NCBI GenBank assembly: GCA_963575745.1
Contig: CAUYUJ010017860.1
Coordinates: forward strand, 130,561 to 194,560
Reading direction: 5' to 3'
Source of the DNA: Prorocentrum cordatum
Taxonomy: Eukaryota > Sar > Dinophyceae > Prorocentrales > Prorocentraceae
DNA: 64,000 nucleotides
Numbering within the stretch: position 1 is the first letter of the stretch; every line of letters begins with the position of its first letter. Made by a program: the position numbers and the translations under genes. The notes below the pieces were generated by a model. That model did not search any database, was not told the DNA's origin, and worked only from the letters and a program-made list of their open reading frames with translations. Shown here in pieces: positions 31,412-43,200 of the stretch.

Positions 31412-33827
31412 TGTTCGTTGAAGTGGACGAACTCTTGGAGGCCCAAAACTGGCGTTGCCCCTGCGGCTCCAAGGTGACGCAGTTCCGCGCGCCTTCCCAG
31501 CCTCGACCGCGTGGTGGTGCTGGCGGGAGCGGACGCAGCGGGCCCGGATGAGCTCCTGGCGCTGGCGGGGCCGCGGCCGACCAGCTGCAGCGCCCAGGCG
31601 CCCCTGCGCGCGACAGCTCGGTACCCCGAGCTGGCCGCGGCGCTGAGGGTCGTCGAGGCCTACGCCCAGGCTGCAGCGGCCAGGGCGAAGGCGAAAGAGC
31701 CTACGTTGGACGACGCGCTCCGCAAGGCCGCTGGCGAGTGCAAGGACCTTCGCAGGCGGCACCAGCCCGCGGTGGATCAGGTCCTGCGCTGCCGCTCAGG
31801 CCTGTGCACGGTTCAGGCACGTGAGCGGGAGCTCGCCCTGCTGCTGGCCGAGGCCGAGACCGTCAAGCAGAAGGCAACTGCGGCGGTGGCGGCGCTGGGC
31901 GGCAGCGGCGGCGGTGGCGGCGCTGGGCGCCCCCGCGGCCGCTGCTGGGGCGACGGCCACCGAGGAGTCGGCCGAGCTCTTCCAGCTGCGCTGGGGCGAC
32001 TCCATCTTCTCTGCCGACGTGCTGGAGGAGCTCGACGAGCAGGAGCGCGGCAGCTTGGCCAGCCTCCGCAAGGAGCTTCTTGCGGCGCAGGATCTCCAGT
32101 CCCGCTCGGGGGAGGTTCGCGAGAAGCTGGCCGCCGCGCAGCGCCTCGCCGCCACCAGCCGCCAGCGTTTGGCCGAGGAGCGCAAGGGCGGCAACGGCGA
32201 CGCTCAGGACCCCGCGCAGTCGGCAGCAGCACCAGCCGCAGCAGCAGCAGCAGCAGCAGCCCCTGACGACGGTGTCGCCGCGAAGAATGCTGGAGGTGCT
32301 CCGGGGCCCCCTGCCGAGAAGACAGGAGACCCCGCGCCGGCCGCGGCGGCCGCCAAGTTGAGCCAGGCCAAGCTCAAGGCTGCCGAGCAAGCGAAGGTGG
32401 CCTCGGCAGCTCGCGGTGCGTCAGGCTCGGCTGGCCCGGGTGCAGCGTCGGAGGCCGCCCATGCGGTGTCGCCCGACGCCGCCCATGCGGTGTCGCCCGA
32501 CGCCGAGGGCAGCAGCCCGTGACGCCAGGCGCCATCAGCGACTTCAGGGGTAGCCGCTGGCGCGCAGCCGCACATGTTTGGCATTTCTGAGAGTCATGAT
32601 GTTTTCCCTGGTGCTGAGGGGTTAGCTCCCGCAGCAGTCGCAGCCGACTTCCCTCGCGGAGCGTCAGCACCAGGACGAGGGCACATCATCGACTGGGCGC
32701 ATGTGGACCGTGGCGCCCCCCCCCGCCACAGCCGCACTCTCTTTTTCGCGAACATCACTGCGATGGGGCCGCAGGCCTGGGAGTTCGTGGAGAGGGAGTG
32801 CGCCGACTACGATTGCCTGGGCTTCGCGGAGACACACGTTCGCTCCTCGGCCAAATCGGAGGAGTGGACTCGCAAGGCGAAGCGTGCTCGATGGCGGGTT
32901 CGCGCCAACCCCGCCCGTGCCTCGAGCGGAGGGGGCGCTGAGGGTGGTGAGTGGCTGCTCGCCCGTCAGCATCTCCACGTGCACCGCTTGGAGGCCGCCA
33001 CGCCAGCGCCCAGGCAGCGGTGCGCCCCAGCCTCCTCCGACCTGGACAGCTTCCAGGCCAGCGTGCTGCGCGTGCAGGGGTGCGCCGTGGTGCCCGTCAT
33101 CTTCTTTGCCTTCTCGTCCCTTGGCTGGGCGGGAGATGACCTACGCTGGCGTGCTCGCCTCGGCGCGCTGCTCGCGGCCCTGCAGCTGCCCTGGCTGGTG
33201 CTCGGCGATATCAACGTGGGGCCGTCGGCGTTGCAGCGCCGTGGCTTCGTGGGGCGGGTCGGCGGGCACGTGCTACAGCGCAATGTGACCTTCGCATGCG
33301 CCGCGGGCGCCGCGGGATCGCACATCGACTACGGCTTGTGCTCGACCTCCTGCCTACGGTACGTCGCGGGGTTTCGAGACGTGCAGGCCGTCCCCTGGAA
33401 GACCCACTGCGGCCTCGCGGTGGGGCTCCTCGGCAGCGGCCAGCAGCTGATGACGCGCCGCCCGGTGGTGTCCAGACCACTGCCCGCGGGCGCCCGACCC
33501 CGCCCACCGCCGACAATCTCCACCAAGCGGTGTGAGGCGCGCTCCCGCAGAGACGCCACCCGTCTCAAGCGAGGCGATTTCTTGAAGGAGGCCTTCGGCA
33601 GCCAGTCGGAGGCACTCAAAGCTGACATGCCCACCGATGATGCGGACGGCGAAGGGTTCTCCTCCACCGACGGCGACGACTCGTGGGCTGATGAAGTTGA
33701 AAACTTGCTGCTGCCGGCGCCACATGTTGATGCGCCCCCCCCACCAGGGAGAGAGGCGCACCCTCTGGCAGGCCGCCCCAGGCCATCACCCACAGTCTCA
33801 GCACGTTCGCCGAGTCGCCGCTGCTGA
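31412..33827 (+). pseudogene. LINE N-terminal region and APE-like endonuclease
   Basis: Starts at ATG 31409-31414 region with MFVEVDELLEAQNWRCPCGS, a truncated Cys motif. After frameshifts (about 31530 and 31910) an Ala/Glu/Arg-rich coiled coil follows (LEELDEQERGSLASLRKEL). The frame from 31821 continues past a single in-frame TGA (32520-32522) into the endonuclease of 32574-33827. Endonuclease hallmarks are in order: ANITAMGP, FAETHV (Glu and His of the ETH box), LVLGDINVGP (GDxN), GSHIDYGLCS and WKTHCGLAV (final His). These belong to the exonuclease-endonuclease-phosphatase fold that nicks target DNA for target-primed reverse transcription. The catalytic residues look kept, but the reading is broken. 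Confidence 0.75.
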
Positions 33828-35889
33828 CAGCCGCTCACGACGCCACGTCCGTTGCTGGCGAAGGCGAAGGTGGTCGACCCCAGGCCCATGCCACTCCCGA
33901 GCGTCATTCCATGGGCGAAGATTACGCCAACCCTTTCGAGTGCCTGGGCGAGGACGACGGCCCGGGCGTCCCTCCGCACGTGGGCGTCGAGGAGCACCCC
34001 GAGGTCGAGCAAGTCTTAGAGGGGGCTTCGGACCGCGGGCCAGTGGGCGGCGGCCGAGTGGCAGCTGAGGAGGTTGGCGGAAATAAATCACAAAATCCCC
34101 CTGAATCTGGGGCGCGGCAATCACAATCCCTCGCGCCCCACCCCGTCGCCTCCATCTCGCCCGCTTGCGACGACAGCCCGGATCACGGATGGGGACGTTC
34201 CCTACTGGGTCTCGGAACATACTTGGGAGCGAGCGGCTAACGCCAGAGCCCTAGCTTCTACTCCGTAGGGAGCGATCGGCGAGTCGGCCGCCTACTGCGT
34301 CGGTGCCAAGGTCATAGGGCCTCTCAGCGGCGCCTGCGCCAGATGGGTTCGTCAGGTCGCAGCGGCCGCGCGTCGTCGTACACGAGAACCTCTGCGCGGC
34401 CGAAGCCTTTCCCGAGGCGGCGGTGTTCACCTGGTCGAGCTCCAGGTGTCTGCGGTCCAGCGCGCCATCCACGTGGAGGTCACCGACATCGACTACGCTG
34501 TGGGCTGGAGGGCGGAACTGCACACTGTCCTCGGGAAGTTCGTGCACTACTCCAAGGGGGTCGTCGGCAGCACCCCTGTTGCGCGCGCTGCGGCCGCCGA
34601 GAGCCGTCGCGCTGCTGCCGAGTGTCGCCGTCTGGTCCAGGATGCTCCTGTTCATGCCCGACGCGCTCTCGCCGCTGGCCGAGGCGGGGTTTGACGTGCT
34701 CGTGGGGCAGCTGCTGAGGAGCCGCCCATCACGTGGGCCAACCTCCGTCGGGACCTTCGCGCTCTGCCACGCTTGCCCATCCAAGCCGTGGAGCGTGTGC
34801 TGGAGGTCGTGCAGAGCAGCCTGCGCCGTGGGCGGGGTCGTGCTGTCGGCGCCTCCGTGCGCAGCTTCAAGGATTGGATCGTCACGCCGCAGGGCCCGTC
34901 GGTGCTCTTCAAGTCCTTGAAGAGGCAGCCTGGCCTGGCCGACGAGATGTTCGACCCACAAGGATGTCCGTCCCTCGTCCACCCCCGCGACCTGGTGGAT
35001 CACAAGGCCAGAGTCTGGCACGAGCTGCGGGCACCCTACCAGGAGGACAGGCACGCAGTCGGCACCATCTGGAACGAGCTGCGTGAGCTGCTGGGCCTCG
35101 AGGACATTCCCGCGCTGGATCTTCCCCTGTTCAAAGCCGCCTTGAAACGCATGCGCCCTCGCGCAGGCAGAGGTGTCGACCAACTACGTCCTACTGACGT
35201 CGAGCGACTACCCGATTGCGCCCTCAACGAGCATATCGACCTGTAGACAGAGTGCGAGCAGGTGGGCTGCTGGCCATGGCAGCTGCTCTTGGTGTCGGGG
35301 CAGCTGTTGGTCAAGAAAGCTGGGAGCGAGCGCGTGATCGGCACCCTCTGCATGATCGCCCACATCTGGAGCCAAGCTCGCGAGCCCGTTATCCAGGACT
35401 GTAGTCATGACACAGCGCCGCCCTGGGGCGCCGCGGTCCGTGGGAACGCCGCCGTCTTCGAGGCTTTTGTCCGTGCTGCTGACTAGGAGGCTTATGGCGC
35501 GATGGGCCTGGCGTATGCGCGCGCGCCATGCTCGACATCAAGGCCTTCTACGACTCCATGGACTGGGTCAAGTTCGGACGTGCCGCCCTGCGGCTGGGCT
35601 CCCCCCCCACCGTGCTCGCCCTCGAGCTTCAGCTGTGCCTTGCCCCGCGGGTCTTGATCCGCGATGGAGCAGCATCGCTGGCGTTCCAACTTGCCAGGTC
35701 CATCGTGCAAGGGCTGCGCTCAGGGACGCGATTTGCGCGGTGCCTCACTTACGTCATCGGAGGAAGGAGGGGTGAGTCCGACGTGAAACGGACCCCCCCC
35801 CTACCGGGGAATCGATTTCGGTTTCGGGTTCGTGTCGTGCGTGCCGTGCGCGCGCGCGGGCGAGGCGAAGCTGCGTGGGCGGGCGAGAG

Positions 35890-36250
35890 AAAATCCTCCT
35901 GTGGCTGGGCCGCGGACGGACCAAATGTTCCTCCTCCGGCGGCCAATGGCCCGCGGTGTCCCGCCGGTGTCCCGCTGGCGCCCCGAAATCCTCCTGTGGC
36001 TGGGCCGCGGCCGGACCAGATGATTCTCCTCTGGCGGCCGGTGGCCCGCGGTGTCCCGCCGGCGTCCCGCTGGTGTCCCGAACTCCTCCTGTGGCTGGGC
36101 CGCGGCCGGACCAAATGATTCTCTTCTGGCGGCCAGTGGCGCGCGATGTCCCGCCGGTGGCTGGGCCGCGGCCGGAGCAAATCATGCTCCTCCCGTCAAA
36201 CGGTGGCCCGCGGGGTCCCGCTGGTGTCCCGCCGGTGCCCCGCCGTGGGT
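35890..36250 (+). repeat. ~92-bp tandem repeat within the RT insertion
   Basis: CCTCCTGTGGCTGGGCCGCG recurs about every 92 bases, followed each time by CGGCC and GTGTCCCGCCGG-like text; about four units. Confidence 0.8.
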
Positions 36251-36267
36251 TGCGCATTTCAGAACGT

Positions 36268-36500
36268 CGCCGCTTGCGGCGAGCTATCCAATGCAAGTCT
36301 GCATGCAGACCGACATGCAGACCGAAAAGCACACCGAAATTCAAATCAATTCGGACATCCAAATGCAAATCGTCAGACGCCGTGGGCGCCGCGGTAAGCT
36401 TTCCAATGCGCGTCGACTTGCAAATCGAAAAGCAATTCGAAATTCACATCAATATGCAAATCCAAATGCAAATCGAAAAGCACATCGTCATGCCGTGCTG
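36268..36500 (+). repeat. ~115-bp tandem duplication, AT-richer
   Basis: Copy 1 (about 36268-36383) and copy 2 (about 36390-36500) share TCCAATGC, CGAAAAGCA, CGAAATTCA and CCAAATGCAAATCG in order. Local GC is lower than in the surroundings. Confidence 0.65.
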
Positions 36501-37639
36501 TATGCTGTGCCGCCGTTGTTGCTGTCGGACCGCTGCCGGCTGCCCAAGCAAAACCAGCATGCCAATCGCGCTGCTGCCTTGGAGCCCGTCCGAACCGTCG
36601 GCCGGTGCCGCCCCCGTGGCCGGTGCCGCCCGCATGCTCGAACGTGCCCTGGCCGCGCCGCCGCTGTCCCAGGGCCCCACAGGCATCGTCAGAACAACAA
36701 TCGCCACTTTTGCCCATTGCTGCCCCTCCCCCACCAACCTCCTTATCACCCGCAGGGTGGTTGTATTGGTATTGGATAAGATCATGCAGTCGGCGCGGAG
36801 ACAGGCGTGGACAGCGCGTTAGTTGCCGCGGTGGCCGAGATCTGCGACGCGTTCGTCTCCGACGGCCTCCGCATCTCGCCGAAGAGCGTGGTCATCGCCA
36901 ACCGCCGTGGGCTGGCCAAGCGCATCATGGACGCGCTGCGCGCCAAAGGTCACGCCATCACAGCCACCAATTGCTTGTTATGTCTCGGAGTCGACCTCGC
37001 CGCGGGCAGGGGCGCGCGGCGACCTTCTCGGACTCTCAGGACGAAGAAGGCCGTTCAGTCGCATCTTCGTGTTCGAGGTTTCGCGAGGGCCAGCAAGCAG
37101 TATCGCACCTGCTCGCGGATCGTGATGGCCTCCCAAGAAGCCGCCAGCTACGGGCACCAGTTCGGGGCACCCCAGCCTCATGCCGACGCAAGGCCCGCCA
37201 GCGCCTTGGCGCCGTCAGCGCTGCAGCTGGCAAGGGGAAGTGCCTCGCCACCGTCCTGCAGCTCCTGCGTGGAGCTGCGCGGCGCCTCCCGCGACAGCAG
37301 CTCGAGCTCTGGTTTCAAGCATGGCGTCGCGATGCTGACTTCAGGCGGCGAGTTCAGCAAGCGTGGATCCCGATCCATTGTCGGCTGCGGGGCGCTCTAC
37401 CTGCTTAGCGCCATCGTCGCATTCGGGGCCCGATCTCAGCGCTGTTAGCCTTGCTGATGGAATGCGACCGGGGCCCCGTGGGCCCGCGCGGGTGGGTTCG
37501 TCACCTCCCTGCAGGCGGTTGGCACCGTTGGGCACTTCCCGACGTGGAGGCGCTCGTCGACGGATCCACTCAACAGTTGCTCGACGCATCCGACGCCTCG
37601 GTGTAGGAGCAGCTATGGAACGACGCAGCCCTTCACTGG

Positions 37640-39115
37640 TGCGGGGAAGGCCTGCAGCATGGGGCCGACATGACCTCCCATCGCGCCATGGTGAAGATGC
37701 GAGGGATCCCAGCAGCACCAGCACCTCGCGCCCCTCATGGTGTCCATTGCAGCTGGCGGCTTATGGCCTGGTGAGCGGGTCGCCGACACCTTCGGCACGC
37801 AGGACTGCAAATGCCCCAGGCGCGGGCACGACGTGGAGACGCCGCTGCACAGGATGTGGACATGCGAGGACAACCAGGGGTCCGAGGCCTACGACCTCAA
37901 CGCCCGCCTCGTTGCCAGAGCTCATGCTGAAGCTGACGTTTGCCCCTGCGTCTGGCTTCGAGGTGTCCTACCTGCGGGGTGGACCCGCGTCCCGGCTCAT
38001 CTCGACGAGCCCTGCTGGACCCGCGCCGGCGACGCGCTAGGTCACCGGGGCTTCGGTATCGGCACCTCGCACGACCCCCTCGCGCTGTTCGGCGACGCGA
38101 GCGGCGGGCCCGACTCGATGCACCCTCAGCTTCGACGTTTGGGCGTCGTTGTGTGCAGTGTTCGTTGTGAGGGCACCGAAGTCGACAGCGCCATCGTCGG
38201 CCCTCTCGCAGGCGCGCGGCAGACGGTTCATCGTGGCGAGCTTCAGGCCTTGATGCTAGCTAGCAGCCCGCCACTCGCGCGGCCCCACGGTTTTCTTCAC
38301 CGACAACTTGGCGGTCTGCGAGGGAGTGGTGGCAGCGGTGCGACGAGCGTCCTGCGGCCGCAGGGCAGGAAGCCAACCTGTGGCTTGCTGTGCGCAGCGT
38401 GTTTCAGCACCGCCCTAGGAGCGATTTCACCGTCGAGCACGTGAGCTCGCACCTCACGCCCCAGGAGGCGCAAGCGCGAGGACTGTCCCAGGAAGTGCTG
38501 CGCGGCAGCGCCATCGCCGACGCCGCGGCTGGTCGCGCTGCAGATCGAGGGCGACTTGGCGGCGGTGCTCGGCAGCAGTTGCTGACCACGGAGGTGCCCG
38601 CGGCCCAGGTTCGATGGCGACTACTGAGGGCCACCATCGACGCCGCGTTTGCCGCCGAAGCCCGCAGTCGACCCCGTCGCCGCCCTGGTCGACGCGTGGC
38701 CCCGCCCTCCAGAGGCATGACCATCGCCTTCAGCTGCACGCACGCGCTGCGCGACGACGGGATCCATTGTCGGAGTTGCCGCACGTCAGCAGGACGCGCC
38801 CGTCGAGCAGCGTGGCTTGCCAGCGCATGCAAAGGGCTCCTGGCGTGTGGTGACAATTGGGCCCGCCCTGCCTCAACCGACACCCCGTTTCACATCGGTG
38901 ACCAGCAGGTGCACGAGTCGCATGCGATGCAGCTGTAGGTCTCGCTGGACGTGTGGGCTTGTCTCGCATGTGGCTGCTAAGCATGGCCAGGGTTGCGCGC
39001 GCTCGGGCGAGGCCTGCTCGCCAATTGCCAAGGGACCGCGCCTGCTGGCCGAAAACATCTCGAGCGACTGCGGCGAGAACCTTGGCCGAAGGCAGGCGTC
39101 GTCCTGAGATCTGAC
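37640..39115 (+). pseudogene. LINE zinc knuckle, RNase H and Cys-rich C-terminus, broken
   Basis: Frame 37737-38444: APLMVSIAAGGLWPGERVAD leads to a zinc-knuckle-like CKCPRRGHDVETPLHRMWTC at about 37807-37866. RNase H follows with LFGDASGGPDSM (first Asp, about 38090), VHRGELQALML (Glu, about 38230), and after a frameshift VEHVSSHLTPQEA and GSAIADAAAGRAA near 38430-38540 (His and final Asp). The C-terminal part holds HCRSCRTS and WACLACGC Cys pairs (38770-38970), split by a stop. RNase H would remove the RNA template strand during reverse transcription. At least two frameshifts and two stops are present. Confidence 0.7.
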
Positions 39116-40026
39116 GACGGCGACGACTACCCCGCCGAGCGCGACGTCGACGACGGCGGCGCCCTGGACGTCATCCAGCTGCCGCGCAGGCGAGGGGCCA
39201 GGAGGGGCCCCCTGATGCTCGCGCGGCTGCGGTCGGCCGCTGACGGGCAGTGCACCCAAGCGGCAGTCGAGACGGCGGACGCGCTCATGATGCCGAGCGG
39301 GGCCATGGCGTCAGATCGCAAAGTCCTGGTGTGCCAGCGCGGCTACCAGGCTCCGTCGCCACAAGCGTCAGTTCGCAAAGCCCAGGTGTGCCATTGCGGC
39401 TGCCAGGCCCGCCGTCGCCACGCGCGCCCAAGCTCGGCGTCGATCTGGGCGTGGAATACGTGGAGGTCGTGGTGCCCGTGGGCCCGCTTAGCCTCGCGAG
39501 CCCTTGCCGGGGGGCTGCCGCTGGCGCGGGGCGTGGAGGGCGCGCCGCGACTGGATGGGGTCGCGTGGCGGGTTCCGACCACCGCGGGGGGCGGCGCGAT
39601 GGCCAGGGAGGGCAGGGGGGGCAGCTCTGGGAGCACCCCGCGCCCCCCCCCCCCAAGGAAGGCGCAGCCACGCGATCGCTCCATGGGCGACATCCAGACG
39701 GACGACGACGACGACGACGACGAGGGGCGCACACACACCGCGGCATGGCCCACGGCTCGGGCTCGGATCAGCTCGAAGTCCCAGTTGATGGAGGCATGCG
39801 TAGGCGCATCCGTGGCGCGAGGCCGCCCATCGCGCGGGCGCGCAGCTCGTGCGGCAGACCGCGCGCGGGAGGATCTGCAGCGGAAGTGCGTGCCCCACCT
39901 GCTGCTGAGCGTGATGGTGGTGCCGATCTCGCTGGGGGAGGTGATGAGCATGGTGTAGTCGTCAGTCATGTCGGGGACTGCCATCGCAACGCCCACGTCT
40001 CGGAACCGAGTCTAGAAGGTCCCGCT

Positions 40027-40450
40027 GTCAGAGCTCGAGATCAGCCCAAATCGGTGCGCGGCGTTGCAGGCAGTGACGTGGAGCTGGACACAGCGTCCAG
40101 CGCCGAGCGGATGGACTTCGACCTGCTGGCCCTCGCCCTGGAGCACTCCTCAGACACCATCGCGGACGGCGACTACATCGTGCTGGACACGGAGCGCACC
40201 ATGCACCCCATCGCAGCCATCGCGCGCCGCGCTGCTGCCGAGGGCCGAGGCGCTGCTGGGCGGGTCGCAGCGGGAGGCGCTGTCATGGCTGGCGTGGGGC
40301 GCTGCAGCGTGGCCATGGGTGCCCAGCAAGACGGGTCGACGGCTACGGAGGGTGCTCGCCCGAGGAACGGTGCGCATTCCCTAGCTACGGATACCCCGCC
40401 CGCTGCTGGGCCCAGGAGCCGAGCAGCGCCCCATCTCGCAGGTGGCTGAG
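40027..40450 (+). CDS. Possible coding segment, unknown function
   Basis: The plus frame contains SDVELDTASSAERMDFDLLA, LALEHSSDTIADGDYIVLDT and MHPIAAIARRAAAEG: balanced, acidic and amphipathic, unlike flanking Arg/Gly-rich frames. It belongs to a frame open since 39250, but the earlier part looks non-coding. A related acidic pair of repeats lies just downstream at 40548-40747. It may be a remnant of another retroelement. No family is recognised. Confidence 0.3.
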
Positions 40451-40547
40451 CTGCGACCAGCCTAGCTCGGCTGCGAGGCGGGCCCGCATCGCGAGCTCGC
40501 TACTCACGGCAGCCACCGCCACGCTCAGGACGGACCTCGGCGCCGAG

Positions 40548-40747
40548 CCCGACGCCGTCCCCGACGCCGAGGCCTGCGTCATCCCCGACGACGCGCTGGA
40601 GCGGTGGGGGCCTGTCGAGGATATGGGCCAGCCCGAGTCGGGCGAAGCCCGACGCCGTTTCCAACACCGAAGTCGACGCCATCCCCGACTTCGCGCTGGA
40701 GCAGTGGGAGCTTGCCGAAGAGCAGGGCCAACCCGAGACGGCCGAGG
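40548..40747 (+). repeat. 100-bp tandem duplication of a coding-like unit
   Basis: CCCGACGCCGT begins at 40548 and again at 40648. Translated (in two frames because 100 is not a multiple of three), both copies give (P)DAV..(D/E)..(V/I)IPD.ALE.W...E..GQPE..E, so similarity holds at the protein level. Confidence 0.7.
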
Positions 40748-41164
40748 GCCCAGGCACCACAAGCGGGGCTACTCCTGGAGCTGCTGACCTGCGTCGCGAC
40801 GCTGGCCGTGGCCCACGTGCGCGCGGGTCGGCGCGGCCGCCAGTGCAGCCGCCGCGGCCACCTCACCCGCCCCCGCTGCAGCCCGCCATGCCCTTCGGCG
40901 AGCTGGTGCGGCGGTTGGCGGGGCCGCCGCCAGCCTGCCGCGGGCAGCGCGGCTGAGGCGGCCAGGCCAAGTTGCCCAAGTGGCGGGCCGCTGGCCAGGC
41001 CGCAGGCCGTGGTGCCTTCCCACAGACCGAGGGTTTGCCCGCCACATCCCTGTGGGTGGGGGTCCTCGGTCTTGCGCCGTGCTGATGCGCGCCGCCTCGC
41101 CCGCGGACGGCCGCGGGCGGCTGAGCGCGGCGGGCGCGGGGGACCCGCTCGACCGCGTCTCGGT

Positions 41165-41463
41165 CTGCTCCACTCCACTCCACTCCACTCCACTCCACTC
41201 CGCTCCGCTCCACTCCACTCCACTCCACTCCACTCCACTCCACTCCACTCCACTCCACTCCACTCCACTCCACTCCACTCCACTCCACCACTCCACTCCT
41301 CCACTCCCCTCCACTCCACTCCACTCCACTCCACTCCACTCCACTCCACCACCACCACTCCACTCACTCCACTCCACTCCCTCCACTCCACTCCACTCCA
41401 CTCCACTCCACTCCACTCCACTCCACTCCACTCCACTCCACTCCACTCCACTCCACTCCACTC
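41165..41463 (+). repeat. (CACTC)n pentanucleotide satellite
   Basis: About 55 pentamers of CACTC with a few indels. The Ser/Thr/Pro/Leu/His and Glu/Trp/Ser/Gly/Val peptides predicted across it are artefacts. Confidence 0.97.
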
Positions 41464-41535
41464 CTCCTCCTCCTCTACTCCCTCCTCCCTCCTCCTCCTC
41501 CTCCTCCTCCTCCTCCTCCTCCTCCTCCTCCTTCC
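41463..41535 (+). repeat. (CTC)n tract
   Basis: CTC triplets directly following the pentamer array, with a CTACTCC interruption. Confidence 0.9.
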
Positions 41536-42364
41536 TCCGTTCCCCCTGGAGCCCTTGACCCCTTCCCCATCACAACTTTTCCACCCCCGAGCCGTTTTCG
41601 GAGGCCTTGCGGCTCGAGAGCTGCCCCCTGAAGCTAGAGGCCTCCTGGATGGGGTCCGAATGGATGGGGTCGGAGGATCGCGCCGCATCGCAGATGCTTC
41701 GGCGAGGCATCGACGATGCATCGGCGACGTCGGCGGCACATCGGCGACGCCGGCATGGAGAAACTCGGGCCCCGCATCGAACCGCATCCCCATCTAGGAG
41801 GCATGGAGAGGCTGACATCTGCCAAATCCGACCGCCGTGATATTTTCACTCTGCGGGGGATCTGGGTTCGGGGCGTCAAAAGTCCCCCCCCAGACCCATC
41901 CTGGGGTGCGTTCGGGCCAGAAGTTCGGGGGGAACCCAACCGCGGCGACGAGCAGCATCCGAGAGCTCCGACAAAAGGACCAACAGCGCACGGACGCCTC
42001 GTGCCTCGAGCCACGACCTTCGGACCTCGATCCTCGAGCCGCGATCCTCGAGGAGGTCCGGGCCGGCCGCCTGCATCCCCCCGGGCGTGGACGGCACGGC
42101 GCCGGGCGGGGCCGTCGCCCCGAAGCTGGCGAAGGCATCCCGGGGCGTGCCCGGCGCCGCCTGCTGCTGCGAGAGCGCATCGCGGGGGGTCCCCGGCGCC
42201 GACCTCGGCGGCGGCGATGACGGCGCGGCGACGGCGATGGCGCAGGCGACGTCGGAAACGGCGGTGGAGATGGCGGCGGCGATGGTGCAGTCACTTTCAC
42301 TTGAAGAGAGAAGTCTTGGGGTGTTCTGGGCCATGGAAGCCTCCAGGGACGACGGCTGACAGTG

Positions 42365-42410
42365 GCGATATTGATGGCGATGATGCTGCTGATGCCGATG
42401 CCGATGCCGC

Positions 42411-42478
<68 letters not shown>

Positions 42479-42575
42479 GTGATGGTGATGGTGATGGTGA
42501 TGGAGATGGTGATGATGCCGCTGATGAGGATGGAGATGATGCCGATGATTAGGATGATGTTGATGCTGATGGTGA
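42365..42575 (+). repeat. GATGCT/GAT/GATGGT microsatellite
   Basis: Mixed GAT, GCT and GATGGT triplet runs; a related tract lies at 45357-45455. Confidence 0.9.
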
Positions 42576-42839
42576 CGTTTGTTTGAGCAAGAAACCACTG
42601 TACCGATGACAATAACAAGGTGACACCCGATGAACGACCGTATCCCGTAACACGGGCGAGATCAGACAAACAAGAGACGAGCCGATGTGCGCAGCCACAA
42701 TCTACTAGTTTGAATTGTGCGCGCCATAGAGGAGACGCCCGCTGAAATCACAAGAGGCGATTGGGTCAGAGTTGCACAACCGGCGCGCCAGACAAACTTT
42801 GTGATCGCCCCGAGAGGACGAAGGCGGCAGCAGCATCCC

Positions 42840-43200
42840 GCCTATGTACTTGTCCGAAATGGAAGGCGGGCGGTGCGTGCCACGGAAAGAGAAGCTCTCT
42901 CTCCGCAGAGAGCAGATAAGAGAGGCACGGCTGTCAGCTCAGAGACCGTAGCATCCAAACCATTGCGAGCCACCGCGCCCCCTAACACATCGGGATCTAA
43001 AAACAGGCAGCCACGGCGAAGGGCAACCCGAACACCGCCAACAGCAGCAGCAGCGAAGGCACAGCGGAGCAACAGCAGGAAGGACGCGGTGGAGAGGGCA
43101 CACAGCAACAGCACCAACGATGTCAGCAGAAGCAGCAGAGAGGGCACGCGGGAAAAAAACGTGAGAGGGCAAACACAAAAACGCATGACCAACAAAGACA
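42840..43200 (-). pseudogene. Fragment related to the SL-tagged retrocopy
   Basis: The minus-strand text near 42945-43010 matches 45155-45240 in blocks (GATCCCGAT, GGGGGCGCG, GGCTCGCAA, TCTCT.AG). Peptides correspond: DPDVLGGAVARNGLDATVS here, DPDPLGGATARKGTDALIS there. An upstream stretch in the same frame is very hydrophobic (SLLLLLTSLVLLLCALSTA), which may be non-coding. Interpreted as a second decayed copy of the same family. Confidence 0.45.

Larger units (their letters stand above)
35772..36755 (+). other. Intron-like insertion inside the LINE RT
   Basis: The block starts with GTGAGT at 35772 and ends with a pyrimidine-rich run (TGCCCCTCCCCCACCAACCT) and CCGCAG at 36755, exactly between RT motifs B and C. 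It contains a ~92-bp tandem repeat and a ~115-bp duplication and no RT similarity. Excision would not restore the frame (phase 1 at the left, phase 0 at the right), so it may be an insertion that resembles an intron. The boundaries are inferred from splice-like motifs only. Confidence 0.45.
33830..37450 (+). pseudogene. LINE reverse transcriptase, broken
   Basis: After a frameshift near 33790 a linker follows (HSMGEDYANPFECLGEDDG), then VEVTDIDYAVGWRAELHTVL. The RT N-terminus is in 34773-35246 (RRGRGRAVGASVRSFKDWI; RAGRGVDQLRP). Motif A is LDIKAFYDSMDW near 35530 and motif B VQGLRSGTRFAR near 35705. A 984-bp foreign-looking block (35772-36755) follows. RT text resumes with an in-frame TAA next to DHAVGAETGV near 36780, which fits a motif C (A/W)DDH box with the first Asp codon now TAA. 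Then come DGLRISPKS (motif D) and CLLCLGVDLAAG (motif E) near 36960. At least four frame changes are needed. Confidence 0.75.
31412..39115 (+). mobile_element. LINE-like non-LTR retrotransposon, decayed
   Basis: The plus-strand domain order is: short N-terminal Cys motif and coiled coil, APE-type endonuclease, reverse transcriptase, zinc knuckle, RNase H, Cys-rich C-terminus. This is a non-LTR (LINE) layout of the RNase H-bearing kind. Numerous frameshifts and stops, plus an intron-like block inside the RT, show an inactive copy. I saw no poly-A tail or target-site duplication, so the ends are limits of protein-like sequence only. Confidence 0.8.
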
